A stretch of 64,000 bases of DNA from Corynebacterium kalinowskii (GTDB taxonomy: Bacteria; Actinomycetota; Actinomycetes; Mycobacteriales; Mycobacteriaceae), in assembly GCF_009734385.1 (NCBI RefSeq), contig NZ_CP046452.1, forward strand, positions 1,302,001 through 1,366,000. Direction: 5' to 3'. Both the position numbers and the translations under genes were made by a program. Position 1 is the stretch's first letter. Each line of letters begins with the position of its first letter. Positions 41,061-50,781 of the stretch are shown one piece after another. The notes beneath the pieces are model-generated. The model saw nothing but the letters and a program-made list of their open reading frames with translations, made no database searches and had not been told where the DNA came from.

Positions 41061-42859
41061 TAGTTCTTCTCCTCGGTTGCAGCCTGCTCAGTGCCATCAA
41101 ATTCGCCGTCCGCGCGACGACGCTCAGCCACCTTGGCCACAGCGCCCAAACCATTCACCGAGCTCTTAGCAAACCAAGGGTTGCGGGAGGCGAGGATGAC
41201 TAGCGGTCCAGTGAGCAAGAAGGTGACAAAAAGGTCGAAAACGGTGGTCAGTCCCAGGGTAAATGCAAAGCCCTTCACTTCACCCACAGCAAGGATGTAG
41301 AGAACGACGGCTGCGATCAGGGATACGAAGTTACCAGTAAGCACCGTGCGCTTGGCCGAGTCCCATGCCCGCGGGACAGCGGACCGGAAAGTTCTACCAT
41401 CCCTAATCTCATCCTTAATACGTTCGTAAAACACTACGAACGAGTCAGCCGTGGTACCAATACCGATGATGAGACCTGCGACACCCGCGAGATCCAGGGA
41501 ATAGCCAATCCAACGGCCAAGCAGAATCAAGGAACCATAAACAAGCACTCCGGAAGCCACCAGCGTAAACATGGCTAGTACACCGAACACTCGGTAGTAC
41601 GCCAACGCATAGATAGCTACGGCGATCAAGCCGACCAGGCCAGCGATGAGGCCAGCCTTCAAAGAGGCAGTACCCAGCGAAGCCGGTATGGTCGTGGTGG
41701 TACCGCCACGCTCTCCGTTTTCACCGGCAAAGCTCAGTGGTAGCGCGCCGTACTTGAGGTTGTTGGCCAAGTCTTGGGCTTCCTGCTGGGTGAAATCACC
41801 CGTGATCGACGTTGGGGAACCTGCCGGGGTAGCTCCCTGAATGACCGGAGCGGAAATAATCGCAGAGTCAAGCGTGATCGCAACTTGGCGTTGCAGGTAA
41901 TCCTGGGTCACCTTTGCCCAAGTCTCGCCGCCCTTCTCATTGCCTTGTGCCTTGAAGGCGAAGTTGATCTCCATCTGGCCGGTTTGAGAATTGAGCCCGC
42001 CCGCGATCTCACGATTGGCATCAATCTCGTTGCCCGTCAGCCGTTTGCCGCCTTCTGATTCTCCAACCAACAGCGGAACCGGCTCCAGCACATACTTTTG
42101 GCCTTCGCTGTCACAGGTGACAAACGGCTTCGCCGGGTCGTCAGAACCTGCCAAAGGATCGAGCTCTTCGGTGCACTGCAACAGCGCCGCAGCCGCGAAC
42201 TGGACGCTCGGATCATCACTTTGGCGGTCGGAGCGCAGCATCTCCGTGATGTCCTGACGACGCTTCGTGGCTTCGATCGAGTTCTTTGGTTCCTCAGGCG
42301 TGACGGCGGTAATTTCTTTCACCTCGAAAGGCGCCTGGCCTTCCGCCAGCCCCTGGTTCGCCGAATCCACTAGGCCCTTGAATGACTCCGTGGCTTGCTC
42401 TGGCGAGATGACGCCCTTTTCTACCCAGCGATTCGCCATGTCCAGGGTTGTATCCACAACCTTTCCTGGATCAGGGGTGCCTGGCTGAGCCACGGGCCGG
42501 AACATCAGCTGAGAGGTTTGACCCAAAGCACGAGCCTGGGTGGTGTCTTCGCCAGGGACAGTGATTACCAGCGTGTTGCCATCAGAGACAACGCTCGCTC
42601 CGGAGACACCCATACCGTTCACGCGGTTTTCCAAAATCAAGCGAGCCTGAGCAAGCTGATCTGAGGTAGGTTCCGCGCCCTGCGGCACCAGGGTCACACG
42701 TGTTCCGCCCTGCAGATCAATTCCGAGCTTTGGACTAGCGGAGCGATCTCCGGTGAAGAAAACCAAGGCATAGACGCCGAATAATGCCAACAGGAACAAG
42801 GCGATTGCTTGCTTCGGCCATGCCCGGCTGCTCCGTGGTCGTTCTGACGAACTGGACAC
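41060..42859 (-). CDS. secD: Protein translocase subunit SecD
   Basis: 599 residues from GTG 42859 (MSSSSERPRSSRAWP), SD AAAGGAG 8 nt before. The longer open frame to 42946 lacks a ribosome site. A first membrane segment (residues 18-36), then KLGIDLQGGTRVTLVPQG, a large periplasmic P1 domain with Gln/Glu-rich insertions, and the C-terminal bundle (GLIIGIGTTADSFVVFYERIKDE). No yajC gene separates it from ruvB, see findings. Confidence 0.95.
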   Translation of the reverse strand: MSSSSERPRSSRAWPKQAIALFLLALFGVYALVFFTGDRSASPKLGIDLQGGTRVTLVPQGAEPTSDQLAQARLILENRVNGMGVSGASVVSDGNTLVITVPGEDTTQARALGQTSQLMFRPVAQPGTPDPGKVVDTTLDMANRWVEKGVISPEQATESFKGLVDSANQGLAEGQAPFEVKEITAVTPEEPKNSIEATKRRQDITEMLRSDRQSDDPSVQFAAAALLQCTEELDPLAGSDDPAKPFVTCDSEGQKYVLEPVPLLVGESEGGKRLTGNEIDANREIAGGLNSQTGQMEINFAFKAQGNEKGGETWAKVTQDYLQRQVAITLDSAIISAPVIQGATPAGSPTSITGDFTQQEAQDLANNLKYGALPLSFAGENGERGGTTTTIPASLGTASLKAGLIAGLVGLIAVAIYALAYYRVFGVLAMFTLVASGVLVYGSLILLGRWIGYSLDLAGVAGLIIGIGTTADSFVVFYERIKDEIRDGRTFRSAVPRAWDSAKRTVLTGNFVSLIAAVVLYILAVGEVKGFAFTLGLTTVFDLFVTFLLTGPLVILASRNPWFAKSSVNGLGAVAKVAERRRADGEFDGTEQAATEEKN

Positions 42860-42999
42860 TGAGGGGACTCCTTTTGTTGCGCGATCCTCAACCCGAAACT
42901 TGAGGAACGCTACATAGTGAACATCTGTGCAGGTGAGAAAACCCAACGCTTTATGCTACGCCATGAGCAATCTGAGGTGCTGGTGCGCTCGCCCAAACT

Positions 43000-44082
43000 T
43001 TAGAGCAAAGTCTGGTACCCGCCGATTGCATCGGCTGGAGGCTCGAGGCCAATGTGCTGCCACGCCGAGGCCGTCGCAACGCGTCCCCGTGCGGTACGCG
43101 CGATGAGTCCGGCGCGGACCAGGAACGGCTCGCACACCTCTTCCACGGTGCTCGGCTCCTCACCCACTGCCACGGCCAGGGTATTCAGGCCCACCGGACC
43201 GCCGCCGTGGCCGCGGATCAGGGCGTTGAGCACCGCGCGGTCCAGGCGGTCCAAGCCAATCTCATCCACGTCGAAGACGATCAACGCAGCTTTTGCAGCC
43301 CCTAAATCAATGTGTCCGTCGGAATGGACTTCCGCAAAGTCTCGGACGCGGCGAAGCAGACGGTTTGCGATTCGTGGGGTGCCTCGAGACCGAGAGGCGA
43401 TTTCTGAGGCAGCGTCAGCGTCAATGGAAACGCCCAAAATGGACGCTGCTCGAGTCACTACCTTGGTCAGATCCTCATCGTTGTAAAACTCCATCTGGGC
43501 GACAAATCCGAAGCGGTCGCGCAATGGACCAGTCAGCATGCCAGATCGAGTGGTAGCTCCCACCAACGTAAACGGGGCGATTTCCAGCGGGATTGAGGTC
43601 GCACCCGGACCCTTGCCCACAATCACATCGATGCGGAAATCCTCCATCGCCATGTACAGCATTTCTTCGGCTGGCCGGGCGATACGGTGAATCTCATCGA
43701 TGAAAAGGACGTCACCTTCAATCAGGTTGGAAAGCATTGCAGCGAGGTCGCCAGCGCGCTCCAGCGCTGGCCCCGATGTCATGCGCAGACTGGCCCCCAA
43801 TTCCTGGGCCACGATCATTGCCATCGTGGTCTTTCCCAGACCGGGAGGGCCGGAGAGCAAAATATGGTCCGGCGCTACCCCACGATTCTTTGCGCCGGTA
43901 AGTACCAGGTCGAGCTGGCTGCGCACCTTAGGCTGGCCAATGAATTCATCAAGACTACGCGGGCGGAGTGAGACTTCGACATCCGTCTCTCCGCGCTGCT
44001 CCTGCGCGTCAACTACCGAGTCACGCGTCCGCGGTGGCAACCCGCCGGGAATCTGGAACTCGGTCTTCTCAATATCGGACAC
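43000..44082 (-). CDS. ruvB: Holliday junction helicase RuvB
   Basis: AAA+ motor for branch migration. 360 residues. Walker [19 protein letters not shown] near 72, Walker [19 protein letters not shown] near 122, sensor 1 [11 protein letters not shown]-terminal winged helix [14 protein letters not shown]. Order ruvC-ruvA-ruvB is standard. Confidence 0.97.
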   Translation of the reverse strand: MSDIEKTEFQIPGGLPPRTRDSVVDAQEQRGETDVEVSLRPRSLDEFIGQPKVRSQLDLVLTGAKNRGVAPDHILLSGPPGLGKTTMAMIVAQELGASLRMTSGPALERAGDLAAMLSNLIEGDVLFIDEIHRIARPAEEMLYMAMEDFRIDVIVGKGPGATSIPLEIAPFTLVGATTRSGMLTGPLRDRFGFVAQMEFYNDEDLTKVVTRAASILGVSIDADAASEIASRSRGTPRIANRLLRRVRDFAEVHSDGHIDLGAAKAALIVFDVDEIGLDRLDRAVLNALIRGHGGGPVGLNTLAVAVGEEPSTVEEVCEPFLVRAGLIARTARGRVATASAWQHIGLEPPADAIGGYQTLL

Positions 44083-44091
44083 CGCGACCTC

Positions 44092-44688
44092 CTACTTTCG
44101 GCCGAGCAGGGCAAGCGCCTGCCGGAGCGTGGTCGATCGATCTGCTTCAGGGTCCTGCGCGAGCACTTCGTCCACGCTGGCTGCCGCATTCTTCTCCGGG
44201 AAGCCCAGGCCAATCAGGGCTTCCACAATGTCCGCCGCACCGGCCGGGGCTACGCCGCTTATCGACGCCACCGGCTCCGGCTCACCAAATCCGGCCACCT
44301 TGTCCTTAAGGTCAACGATCATCCGCTCCGCAGTGCGCTTTCCTACTCCTGGAATGCGCTGCAGCTGCTTCACATCACCACTTGAGATGGCATGTGCCAG
44401 CTCAGCAGCGTTGTACATGGCCAAAGCGGCAAGAGCCAGCTTGGGGCCAAGGCCAGAAACTGCCTGCAAGGTGGTGAACATCGCCTTGTTTTCTAGGTCG
44501 CCGAATCCAAAAAGCGTCATAGCATCTTCGCGAACCACCATGGTGACGTAGACGAGGGATTCCTCGCCTCGGCGCAGGTTGCTCAGCGTTTGCGGCGTTG
44601 CAGCGAAGTAGTAACCTACGCCACCGCATTCGATGACCGCCCCACCAAGTTCGATGGCGATAACCGTGCCACGCAGCGATGCGATCAT
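44092..44688 (-). CDS. ruvA: Holliday junction DNA-binding protein RuvA
   Basis: 198 residues. N-terminal OB fold (MIASLRGTVIAIELGGAVIECGG), HhH motifs GLGPKLALAAL and RIPGVGKRTAERMIVDLKDKV, and a C-terminal domain III binding RuvB (VEALIGLGFPEKNA). Start overlaps the ruvC stop by 4 nt. Confidence 0.97.
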   Translation of the reverse strand: MIASLRGTVIAIELGGAVIECGGVGYYFAATPQTLSNLRRGEESLVYVTMVVREDAMTLFGFGDLENKAMFTTLQAVSGLGPKLALAALAMYNAAELAHAISSGDVKQLQRIPGVGKRTAERMIVDLKDKVAGFGEPEPVASISGVAPAGAADIVEALIGLGFPEKNAAASVDEVLAQDPEADRSTTLRQALALLGRK

Positions 44689-45353
44689 GAATTAGTCCTC
44701 CGGTGAGTGTTCGAATGGGTGATCGTGGGCGTTGGCGTCGTGCGTTGTCGGCGAGTGTCATTGAACATTGCTTTCGCTTTGCCCAATTTGCCTGTTTGAG
44801 AGCGCCTCGCCTGGGCCAGCTGTACCTCTGAGATCTTCTGCCTTTCCAGCATAGGGGCTCGCCAACAGTGACAAACGGCAAGGGCTAGAGCATCGGCAGC
44901 GTCGGCCGGCTTAGGGGGCTCGCTCAGACCGAGAATGCGGGTGATCATGATGGTCATCTGCTTCTTATCTGCACGACCGTTGCCCGAGATCGCCTTTTTT
45001 ACCTCAGATGGAGTGTACATATGCACCGGTAGGTCACGCTGAGCTGCTGCTAGCACTAACACCCCCACGGCGTGAGCGGTATGCATGACAGTGGAAACAT
45101 TTCCACGCTCAAAAATTCGTTCAATCGCGACCACATCAGGCTGATACTCATCCATCCACGATCCGACAGCTGTGCTCAAACGTAGCAGGCGTTCGGTGAG
45201 GTCAGCGTCAGCTGGTGTCCGCACAACCCCCACTGATACCGGATAAATCGTGCGCCCTTGTCCGGATTGAACCACGGAGAGTCCACACCGGGTAAGACCC
45301 GGATCTATTCCCATCACCCTTAATCCAACCGCTGTCAACTTACTCCTCACCAA
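44685..45353 (-). CDS. ruvC: Crossover junction endodeoxyribonuclease RuvC
   Basis: Resolves Holliday junctions. RNase H-like core with RVMGIDPGLTRCGLSVV (first Asp), VVAIERIFERGN (Glu), and SGNGRADKKQM plus PADAADALALAVCHCW (last acidic residues). The frame opens at TTG 45353; a TTG at 45338 behind GAGGAG, or the ATG before GIDPGLT, are alternatives, so the start is uncertain. The C-terminal 40 residues are basic and Thr-rich, beyond the catalytic core. Confidence 0.95.
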   Translation of the reverse strand: MVRSKLTAVGLRVMGIDPGLTRCGLSVVQSGQGRTIYPVSVGVVRTPADADLTERLLRLSTAVGSWMDEYQPDVVAIERIFERGNVSTVMHTAHAVGVLVLAAAQRDLPVHMYTPSEVKKAISGNGRADKKQMTIMITRILGLSEPPKPADAADALALAVCHCWRAPMLERQKISEVQLAQARRSQTGKLGKAKAMFNDTRRQRTTPTPTITHSNTHRRTNS

Positions 45354-45515
45354 ATTCTAGATCACTGACACCATCATATAGCACACAATTTCGAAGTTTC
45401 GTGCAACCCGCCAGCCCACACGAGGTTAATCCCACTAACGCGTCCCTAAGATTTCTTCATATGCACCTGATAGGATATTAAGGTCCACTGCTCTACGCAC
45501 AGAAATGTTTAATAT

Positions 45516-46445
45516 ATGAGCAAGATCTACGACATCGGAATCGCCGACATTCAACGAATCGGCTTCTTGACCAGCCCGGGTGTTGGCAATGCTGAGGCCA
45601 TCAAGGCGGCCGCGGTTGCACGTCAACGATTCAATGATGCTGGCATAGATGTCGTAAGTATTCAGGCAAAAGATGACGCCGCCACTATTGACCTGGTTAA
45701 TGAGATGGTCAGGTCTGACTCGATCGATGCCCTCGTAGTTTGTGGGGACGATCCCCTCATCAACCTCGCACTCCAGCCACAGGCAGAATCTGAGAAACCC
45801 CTGGGTCTCATTCCAGCAGGTGAGCATTCCGATCTCGGACGTTCGTTGAATATCCCGATTAATCCCAAACGGGCGGCCGATATCGTCATGCGTGGCTTTT
45901 TTACCACCACCGATCTCGGTCGGGTGTCTAACAATGCTAACGAGACTAGATGGTTTGCCACCATCGCTTGTTCGGGCTTTGACGCGCGAGTAACGCAGCG
46001 CTCCAAGTACTTCGGAGGCCGACTGAGGGCTCTGCGCGCCCCCCTCGGCGCGGTGGCTTCAATTTTTGATTTCCATTCTGCGCCGTGCACCATCACACTA
46101 GACGGCGATCTGGTCATAACGGAAGATATCCTGTTGTGCGCCATCGGAAACACCCAGTATTACGGACAAGGCATGATGATGTGTCCGGAAGCCAATCACC
46201 ATGACGGGCTGTTTGACATCAGTCTTGTCCCAGATTTCAATGAGCGAGAGTTGCTAAGTAGCTTTTGGAAGCTCTACCAGCGAAAGCCCGACAAGTTGGA
46301 CTTCATGACGACCTATCGCGCGAAATCCATCGTCATCGAACATGAGAATCAGCCCAATGCTGCCGACTGTCGGCCGTTCAGCGACGGCTATCTCAAGGCT
46401 GAGGTAGTCGAGGGCGCGGGTAGATTCCTGGTTCCCCGCCCCTAA
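45516..46445 (+). CDS. Diacylglycerol/sphingosine kinase-like protein with altered active site
   Basis: 309 residues. The fold is that of DAGK-catalytic family lipid kinases: N-terminal nucleotide domain (IGFLTSPGVGNAEAIKAA, then SIDALVVCGDDPLINLALQ), a hinge PLGLIPAGEHSDLGRSLN, and a C-terminal beta domain (HDGLFDISLVP). The family GGDGT is CGDDP and the GTGND motif is AGEHSD, so the nucleotide loop is unlike active kinases. It may be inactive or have another substrate. Divergent from ruvC; a TAGGAT box lies at 45471-45476. Confidence 0.75.
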   Translation: MSKIYDIGIADIQRIGFLTSPGVGNAEAIKAAAVARQRFNDAGIDVVSIQAKDDAATIDLVNEMVRSDSIDALVVCGDDPLINLALQPQAESEKPLGLIPAGEHSDLGRSLNIPINPKRAADIVMRGFFTTTDLGRVSNNANETRWFATIACSGFDARVTQRSKYFGGRLRALRAPLGAVASIFDFHSAPCTITLDGDLVITEDILLCAIGNTQYYGQGMMMCPEANHHDGLFDISLVPDFNERELLSSFWKLYQRKPDKLDFMTTYRAKSIVIEHENQPNAADCRPFSDGYLKAEVVEGAGRFLVPRP

Positions 46446-46459
46446 GCAACACATGAAAA

Positions 46460-46487
46460 ATCCCTGACTGAGTTTTCAGTCAGGGAT
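46460..46487 (-). terminator. Terminator after yebC
   Basis: Stem ATCCCTGACTG / CAGTCAGGGAT with a 6-nt loop; on the minus strand it is followed by TTTTT. Sits between the convergent kinase-like gene and yebC and may serve both. Confidence 0.85.
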
Positions 46488-46501
46488 ATCAGGCTTGAAG
46501 G

Positions 46502-47254
46502 CTAAGCCTCAAGCTGCGCGATAACTTCGTCAGTCAGATCCATGTTGGTGTACACGTTCTGGACATCGTCGGAGTCTTCGAGGACGTCGATAAGCTTGAT
46601 GATCTTCTTCGCGTCTTCGACCTCGAGCGGGTTGAGAACCGAGGAGCGGAAGTCGGTGTCGGTGTCATCGACTTCGATGCCAGCATCGGCCAGTGCTTCC
46701 TTCACCGCGGTGGTGTCGGAGGCATCGCAAACGATCTCAAACTGCTCGTCCAGCGCGTTGACTTCTTCGGCACCGGCATCGAGGACAGCCATGAGGACGT
46801 CATCCTCGGAGAGCTCGCCCTTCTTGATCAGCACAATGCCCTTGCGGGAAAACATGTAGGAAACGGACCCAGATTCTGCCAGGTTGCCGTTGTTCTTAGT
46901 GAAGGCCGTGCGAACCTCGGTAGCAGCGCGGTTGCGATTGTCGGTCAAACACTCGACCAACATTGCGACGCCATTCGGTCCGTAGCCTTCGTACATGATG
47001 GTTTCCCAGTCAGAACCACCGGCTTCTTCACCGGAGCCACGCTTACGAGCACGCTCGATGTTGTCGTTAGGAACAGAGGCCTTCTTAGCCTTCTTGATCA
47101 TGTCATCAAGCGTCGGGTTGGATGCCGGATCGCCGCCACCGGTACGAGCGGCCACTTCGATGTTCTTGATCAGCTTGGCAAATTCCTTACCACGCTTGGC
47201 ATCGTTCGCTGCCTTCTTATGCTTCGTCGTCGCCCATTTGGAGTGGCCAGCCAT
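46502..47254 (-). CDS. yebC: YebC/PmpR family protein
   Basis: 250 residues from ATG 47254 ([15 protein letters not shown]), the universal beginning of the family, SD GAAGGGG. Other features: [44 protein letters not shown]. YebC proteins act as transcriptional regulators and, as shown more recently, help ribosomes through proline-rich stretches. Between ruvC and pdxT as in mycobacteria. Confidence 0.95.
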   Translation of the reverse strand: MAGHSKWATTKHKKAANDAKRGKEFAKLIKNIEVAARTGGGDPASNPTLDDMIKKAKKASVPNDNIERARKRGSGEEAGGSDWETIMYEGYGPNGVAMLVECLTDNRNRAATEVRTAFTKNNGNLAESGSVSYMFSRKGIVLIKKGELSEDDVLMAVLDAGAEEVNALDEQFEIVCDASDTTAVKEALADAGIEVDDTDTDFRSSVLNPLEVEDAKKIIKLIDVLEDSDDVQNVYTNMDLTDEVIAQLEA

Positions 47255-47339
47255 GTACCCCTTCACCTTTCTATTTCTGGCACCCCTCCGGGTGCCACTG
47301 GGTAGCTAGTATACGCCCCTGTCTTGTTGAGAAAAGCAA

Positions 47340-47936
47340 TCAGTTCCCTTGTGAAGCGACCTCATTGATGAAAAACTCGTGGACGCGGGTATCTCCGGAA
47401 ACTTCGGGATGGAAACTCGTTGCCATCACGTGTCCGCAGCGCACGGCAACAATTGCCCCTGCAGCCGGGCCACTAGGCACGGTAGCCAACACTTCTACCT
47501 CGTCGCCCACACGCTCCACCCATGGCGCACGAATAAAAACTGCCGGAACGTCTCCCTCAATTCCAGCGAAATCTAAGGCAGCTTCAAACGAATCAACTTG
47601 TCGACCAAAGGCATTACGACGAACAGTGATGTCCAAAGCATTCAAGCTGTGTGCATCTGCGCGGGTGTCTAGTACTTCTTTCGCCAGTAGAATCATGCCG
47701 GCGCAGGTGCCATAGGCCGGCAGGCCACCATTAATCGCAGACCGCAGTGGCTCGAGGAGCCCGCCCAGTTCCAGCAACTTTGACATCGTCGTAGACTCGC
47801 CTCCCGGCAAGATAATGCCATCGAGTCCTTGCAGGTGTTCCACTCTGCGCACCTGCCGATGCGACACGCCGATAGCGTCCAAGGTTCGCTCGTGCTCCGC
47901 AACACCGCCCTGCACTGCCAACACTCCGATGAGCAT
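47340..47936 (-). CDS. pdxT: Pyridoxal 5'-phosphate synthase glutaminase subunit PdxT
   Basis: Class I glutamine amidotransferase that feeds ammonia to PdxS. 198 residues. LPGGESTTMSKLLELG, nucleophile in YGTCAGMILLA (Cys near 79), and the His-Glu pair in TSFHPEVSGD. Starts directly after the tesB stop (ATG 47936, TAA at 47937-47939). Confidence 0.95.
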   Translation of the reverse strand: MLIGVLAVQGGVAEHERTLDAIGVSHRQVRRVEHLQGLDGIILPGGESTTMSKLLELGGLLEPLRSAINGGLPAYGTCAGMILLAKEVLDTRADAHSLNALDITVRRNAFGRQVDSFEAALDFAGIEGDVPAVFIRAPWVERVGDEVEVLATVPSGPAAGAIVAVRCGHVMATSFHPEVSGDTRVHEFFINEVASQGN

Positions 47937-48797
47937 TTAGGATTCTCCCTCTCGCTTAGGAATTGCTTGCTGCCCCGGTTCGAGCGTTCGAGTCAGCCCT
48001 TCTTGAGTTACCACCGCCACGAGCCGTCCTTCTCTATCGAAGATTCGACCGTGAGTCAGCCCGCGCCCATCGCTTGCCGACGGCGAAATCTGGTCATACA
48101 GAAGCCATTCATCAGCGCGGAATGGCCGCAAGAACCACATCGAGTGGTCCAGCGAGGCGACCATGACCTTGGCATCCGGGTGCGGCACCAGTGCCGCCTG
48201 CAGCAGCGTCATGTCCGACATGTAGGCCAGGGTGCAGATATGCATCGTTTCATCATCCGGCAGCTTGGTCTTGGAGCGGAACCACACCACCTGTTGGCTG
48301 GCGGTGTATGGGTTTTCGTCGTAGTCCTCTTTGGGGACCACCCGGATGTCCCAGTCGGACCATTCGTCGTCGACAAGCATGCGATACGCTGGCCTCACCC
48401 GACTGGAGTCTTGGGAAATGTCCTCCGGCATGGGCACCCTGCGCATGACATCGGAATGCACGGGGCCATTTTGGCCACGTTGGTGGAAGCTCGCTTGCAT
48501 GATGAAAGTGGCTTCCCCATCCTGCACCGCCTTGACCTGGCGGGAGCAAAAGCTGCGACCATCGCGCACTCGATCGACAAGGTAGGTCGTTGGCTTCTCT
48601 GGGTTACCGGGAGCCACGAAATAGCCATGCAACGAGTGGACCCGATACTCCGGACCCACGGTTCGTGTTGCTGCAACCAGCGCCTGCGCAGCCACCTGAC
48701 CGCCAAACGTACGCGTCAGCTTTGAGGGGATGATGGGGCCCTGATAAATATTTCGGTCAATAAGTTCCAGATTCAGGACTTTGTTGATATCAGCCAT
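47937..48797 (-). CDS. tesB: Acyl-CoA thioesterase II
   Basis: 286-residue double hotdog thioesterase. Features: FGGQVAAQALVAATRTV near 29, HSLHGYFVAPGNPEKPTTYLVDRVRDGRSF, and a C-terminal hotdog with ASLDHSMWFLRPFRADEWLLYDQ (active-site Asp). Hydrolyses medium and long acyl-CoAs. Clustered with pdxT and pdxS as in mycobacteria (Rv2605c). Confidence 0.92.
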   Translation of the reverse strand: MADINKVLNLELIDRNIYQGPIIPSKLTRTFGGQVAAQALVAATRTVGPEYRVHSLHGYFVAPGNPEKPTTYLVDRVRDGRSFCSRQVKAVQDGEATFIMQASFHQRGQNGPVHSDVMRRVPMPEDISQDSSRVRPAYRMLVDDEWSDWDIRVVPKEDYDENPYTASQQVVWFRSKTKLPDDETMHICTLAYMSDMTLLQAALVPHPDAKVMVASLDHSMWFLRPFRADEWLLYDQISPSASDGRGLTHGRIFDREGRLVAVVTQEGLTRTLEPGQQAIPKREGES

Positions 48798-48837
48798 GTT
48801 CTCTTCCCCATCGCGATGATTGCTAGTGTGTCCAATT

Positions 48838-49299
48838 ATGACACCACGCCGTCTCTATTCCACCATTGCAACCGCCGAAATGATCACCTGGGCCTTATTG
48901 ATCCTGGGAACTATCCTCAAGTATTCCTCAGTCACGCCACTGGGCGTTCGGATCGCCGGCCCGATCCACGGCTTCACATTCCTTACCTACGGCGCCATCA
49001 CTATCTTGCTCTGGATCAACAATCGCTGGTCCCTGCCGCGTTTCGTCGCCGGTCTGATTTCAACGGTCATTCCGTTTGCCACTTTGCCATTCGAGCGCAA
49101 TACCGAGAAAGCAGGGCTTCTCGACGGCCCATGGCGCTTTGCCAACTCCAGCGAACAGCCCCACGGCTTCCTTGAGCACTGTCTGGCTCTGGTGGTGCGT
49201 CGTCCCCTGCTCGCCGCCATCATTATCTTGGTGGCGGTGTCGATTGTCTTCGCGATACTGCTGTCCCTTGGGTCTCCGCTGGAGGCGCTGAAGAAGTAG
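48838..49299 (+). CDS. DUF3817 family membrane protein
   Basis: 153 residues from ATG 48838 (MTPRRLYSTIATAEM); the longer frame from 48820 has no ribosome site. Four membrane segments; GPIHGFTFLTYGAITILLW with a central His and a short loop FERNTEKAGLLDG between segments three and four. Known only as a conserved actinobacterial integral membrane family, sometimes near transporters. Plus strand among minus-strand neighbours, with a shared terminator. Confidence 0.8.
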   Translation: MTPRRLYSTIATAEMITWALLILGTILKYSSVTPLGVRIAGPIHGFTFLTYGAITILLWINNRWSLPRFVAGLISTVIPFATLPFERNTEKAGLLDGPWRFANSSEQPHGFLEHCLALVVRRPLLAAIIILVAVSIVFAILLSLGSPLEALKK

Positions 49300-49314
49300 C
49301 CGGACAACGAAAAA

Positions 49315-49333
49315 AGGCCCCCGAAGGGGCCTT
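49315..49333. terminator. Bidirectional terminator between DUF3817 gene and pdxS
   Basis: 8-bp stem AAGGCCCC / GGGGCCTT with a 3-nt loop, A-rich before and T-containing after, ending both convergent genes. Confidence 0.85.
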
Positions 49334-49344
49334 CTTGCTATTTA

Positions 49345-50241
49345 TTACCAACCGCGTTCGGAGAGTCGGTGTGGAACCGGCTCGTCATCAACGTTGATGC
49401 CAACCATTGCCTCGCCCAATCCGCGGGACACACGAGCGATGGTGTCAGGATCATCAAAGTTCTGAGTTGCCTGAACGATGGCCTTCGCGCGAGCCTCAGG
49501 GTTGCCGGACTTGAAGATACCGGAGCCCACAAAAACGCCTTCAGCACCAAGCTGCATCATCATTGCAGCGTCAGCAGGGGTCGCAATGCCACCTGCGGTG
49601 AACAACACGACCGGGAGCTTACCTGCACGGGCTACTTCGCAGACCAGCTCGTATGGTGCCTGCAGCTCCTTGGCTGCGACATAGAGCTCGTCTGCAGCCA
49701 TGGACTTGAGACGGTTGATCTCGGCGCGGATGGTGCGCATGTGGGTAACGGCGTTAGACACATCGCCAGTGCCTGCCTCGCCCTTAGAACGAATCATGGC
49801 AGCGCCTTCGTTGATGCGACGCAGTGCCTCGCCCAAGTTGGTCGCACCACACACGAACGGCACGGTGAAGTCGAACTTATCAATGTGGTTGGTGTAATCG
49901 GCCGGAGACAGCACCTCAGACTCATCGATGAAGTCAACGCCGAGAGACTGCAGGACCTGGGCCTCCACGAAGTGGCCGATGCGGGCCTTAGCCATCACTG
50001 GGATGGACACGGCGCTAATGATGCCCTCGATCATATCCGGGTCGGACATGCGAGAAATACCGCCCTGGGCACGAATGTCGGCAGGGACACGCTCCAGCGC
50101 CATAACTGCAGTGGCACCAGCGTCTTCAGCGATCTTTGCCTGCTCTGGGGTTACGACATCCATGATGACGCCACCCTTCAACATTTCAGCCAGTCCGCGC
50201 TTCACGCGCGCGGTGCCCTGTGCGGGTTCCATATTTGTCAC
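49345..50241 (-). CDS. pdxS: Pyridoxal 5'-phosphate synthase lyase subunit PdxS
   Basis: Builds PLP from ribose 5-phosphate, glyceraldehyde 3-phosphate and ammonia. GTG 50241 ([20 protein letters not shown]) with AGGAGG 10 nt before gives 298 residues; an earlier TTG would add 11. Lysine sites: [13 protein letters not shown] and [14 protein letters not shown]. Partner pdxT lies about 1.4 kb away, with tesB and the DUF3817 gene in between. Confidence 0.95.
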   Translation of the reverse strand: MTNMEPAQGTARVKRGLAEMLKGGVIMDVVTPEQAKIAEDAGATAVMALERVPADIRAQGGISRMSDPDMIEGIISAVSIPVMAKARIGHFVEAQVLQSLGVDFIDESEVLSPADYTNHIDKFDFTVPFVCGATNLGEALRRINEGAAMIRSKGEAGTGDVSNAVTHMRTIRAEINRLKSMAADELYVAAKELQAPYELVCEVARAGKLPVVLFTAGGIATPADAAMMMQLGAEGVFVGSGIFKSGNPEARAKAIVQATQNFDDPDTIARVSRGLGEAMVGINVDDEPVPHRLSERGW

Positions 50242-50331
50242 GGCGGTGGTGCCTCCTCTTAATTCTTTGGTCAAAATTTTTCGACTCCCCCTATGTTAAA
50301 CGCTTGAGTGACTCGAGGGAACATCTCCCCC

Positions 50332-50781
50332 TCAAAGCCCGGAGGTCCGCAACTCGAAGTAGACCGGCAGCTTGGCGGTGCCGCCGAGCCGAAACGTGCG
50401 CACCAGGGGCCTGATGCGTAAGGATCTGGTGTCACTGACCGCCTCGTTGTAGAAGCGATGGGCGAGTTCAACTCGGGCGCTGGCGTCGACGATCGACGGG
50501 TGTGTCGAGGTACACGCTTCCATCATCTGCCGTTCGGCGGCGGCCCGGTCGTCGAAAAGCGCCGGCTCGAGGGGGATACCATGCGCGGCTTTGGCCTGAC
50601 TGGCTGCCCCGGGGTCTAGCGCCTCGATGAGCGCGGCCCGGCGATCAAGCGCGGCTGCCAAGTTTTGCAGTGAGGCATCAACGCGGATATGCAGGCGGTT
50701 CAGGCGCTGCGCTGTGAAGTAGGCCCACGAGAGCGCAAGCGTAACGACGACCGCAACCACCGCAACCAGTGCCAGATTCAT
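50332..50781 (-). CDS. LemA-like membrane-anchored protein
   Basis: 149 residues. One N-terminal membrane segment (2-23), then a helical region like the LemA fold: RLNRLHIRVDASLQNLAAALDRRAALIEAL and ARVELAHRFYNEAVSDTR. Function unknown. The 4-nt overlap with pimA places it last in the phosphatidylinositol mannoside operon, a conserved position in corynebacteria. Confidence 0.75.
   Translation of the reverse strand: MNLALVAVVAVVVTLALSWAYFTAQRLNRLHIRVDASLQNLAAALDRRAALIEALDPGAASQAKAAHGIPLEPALFDDRAAAERQMMEACTSTHPSIVDASARVELAHRFYNEAVSDTRSLRIRPLVRTFRLGGTAKLPVYFELRTSGL

Noticed and set aside
47279..47296. GGCACCC/GGGTGCC hairpin between pdxT and yebC as a terminator
   Set aside because: Short stem without a T run between co-oriented genes; not strong enough to call.
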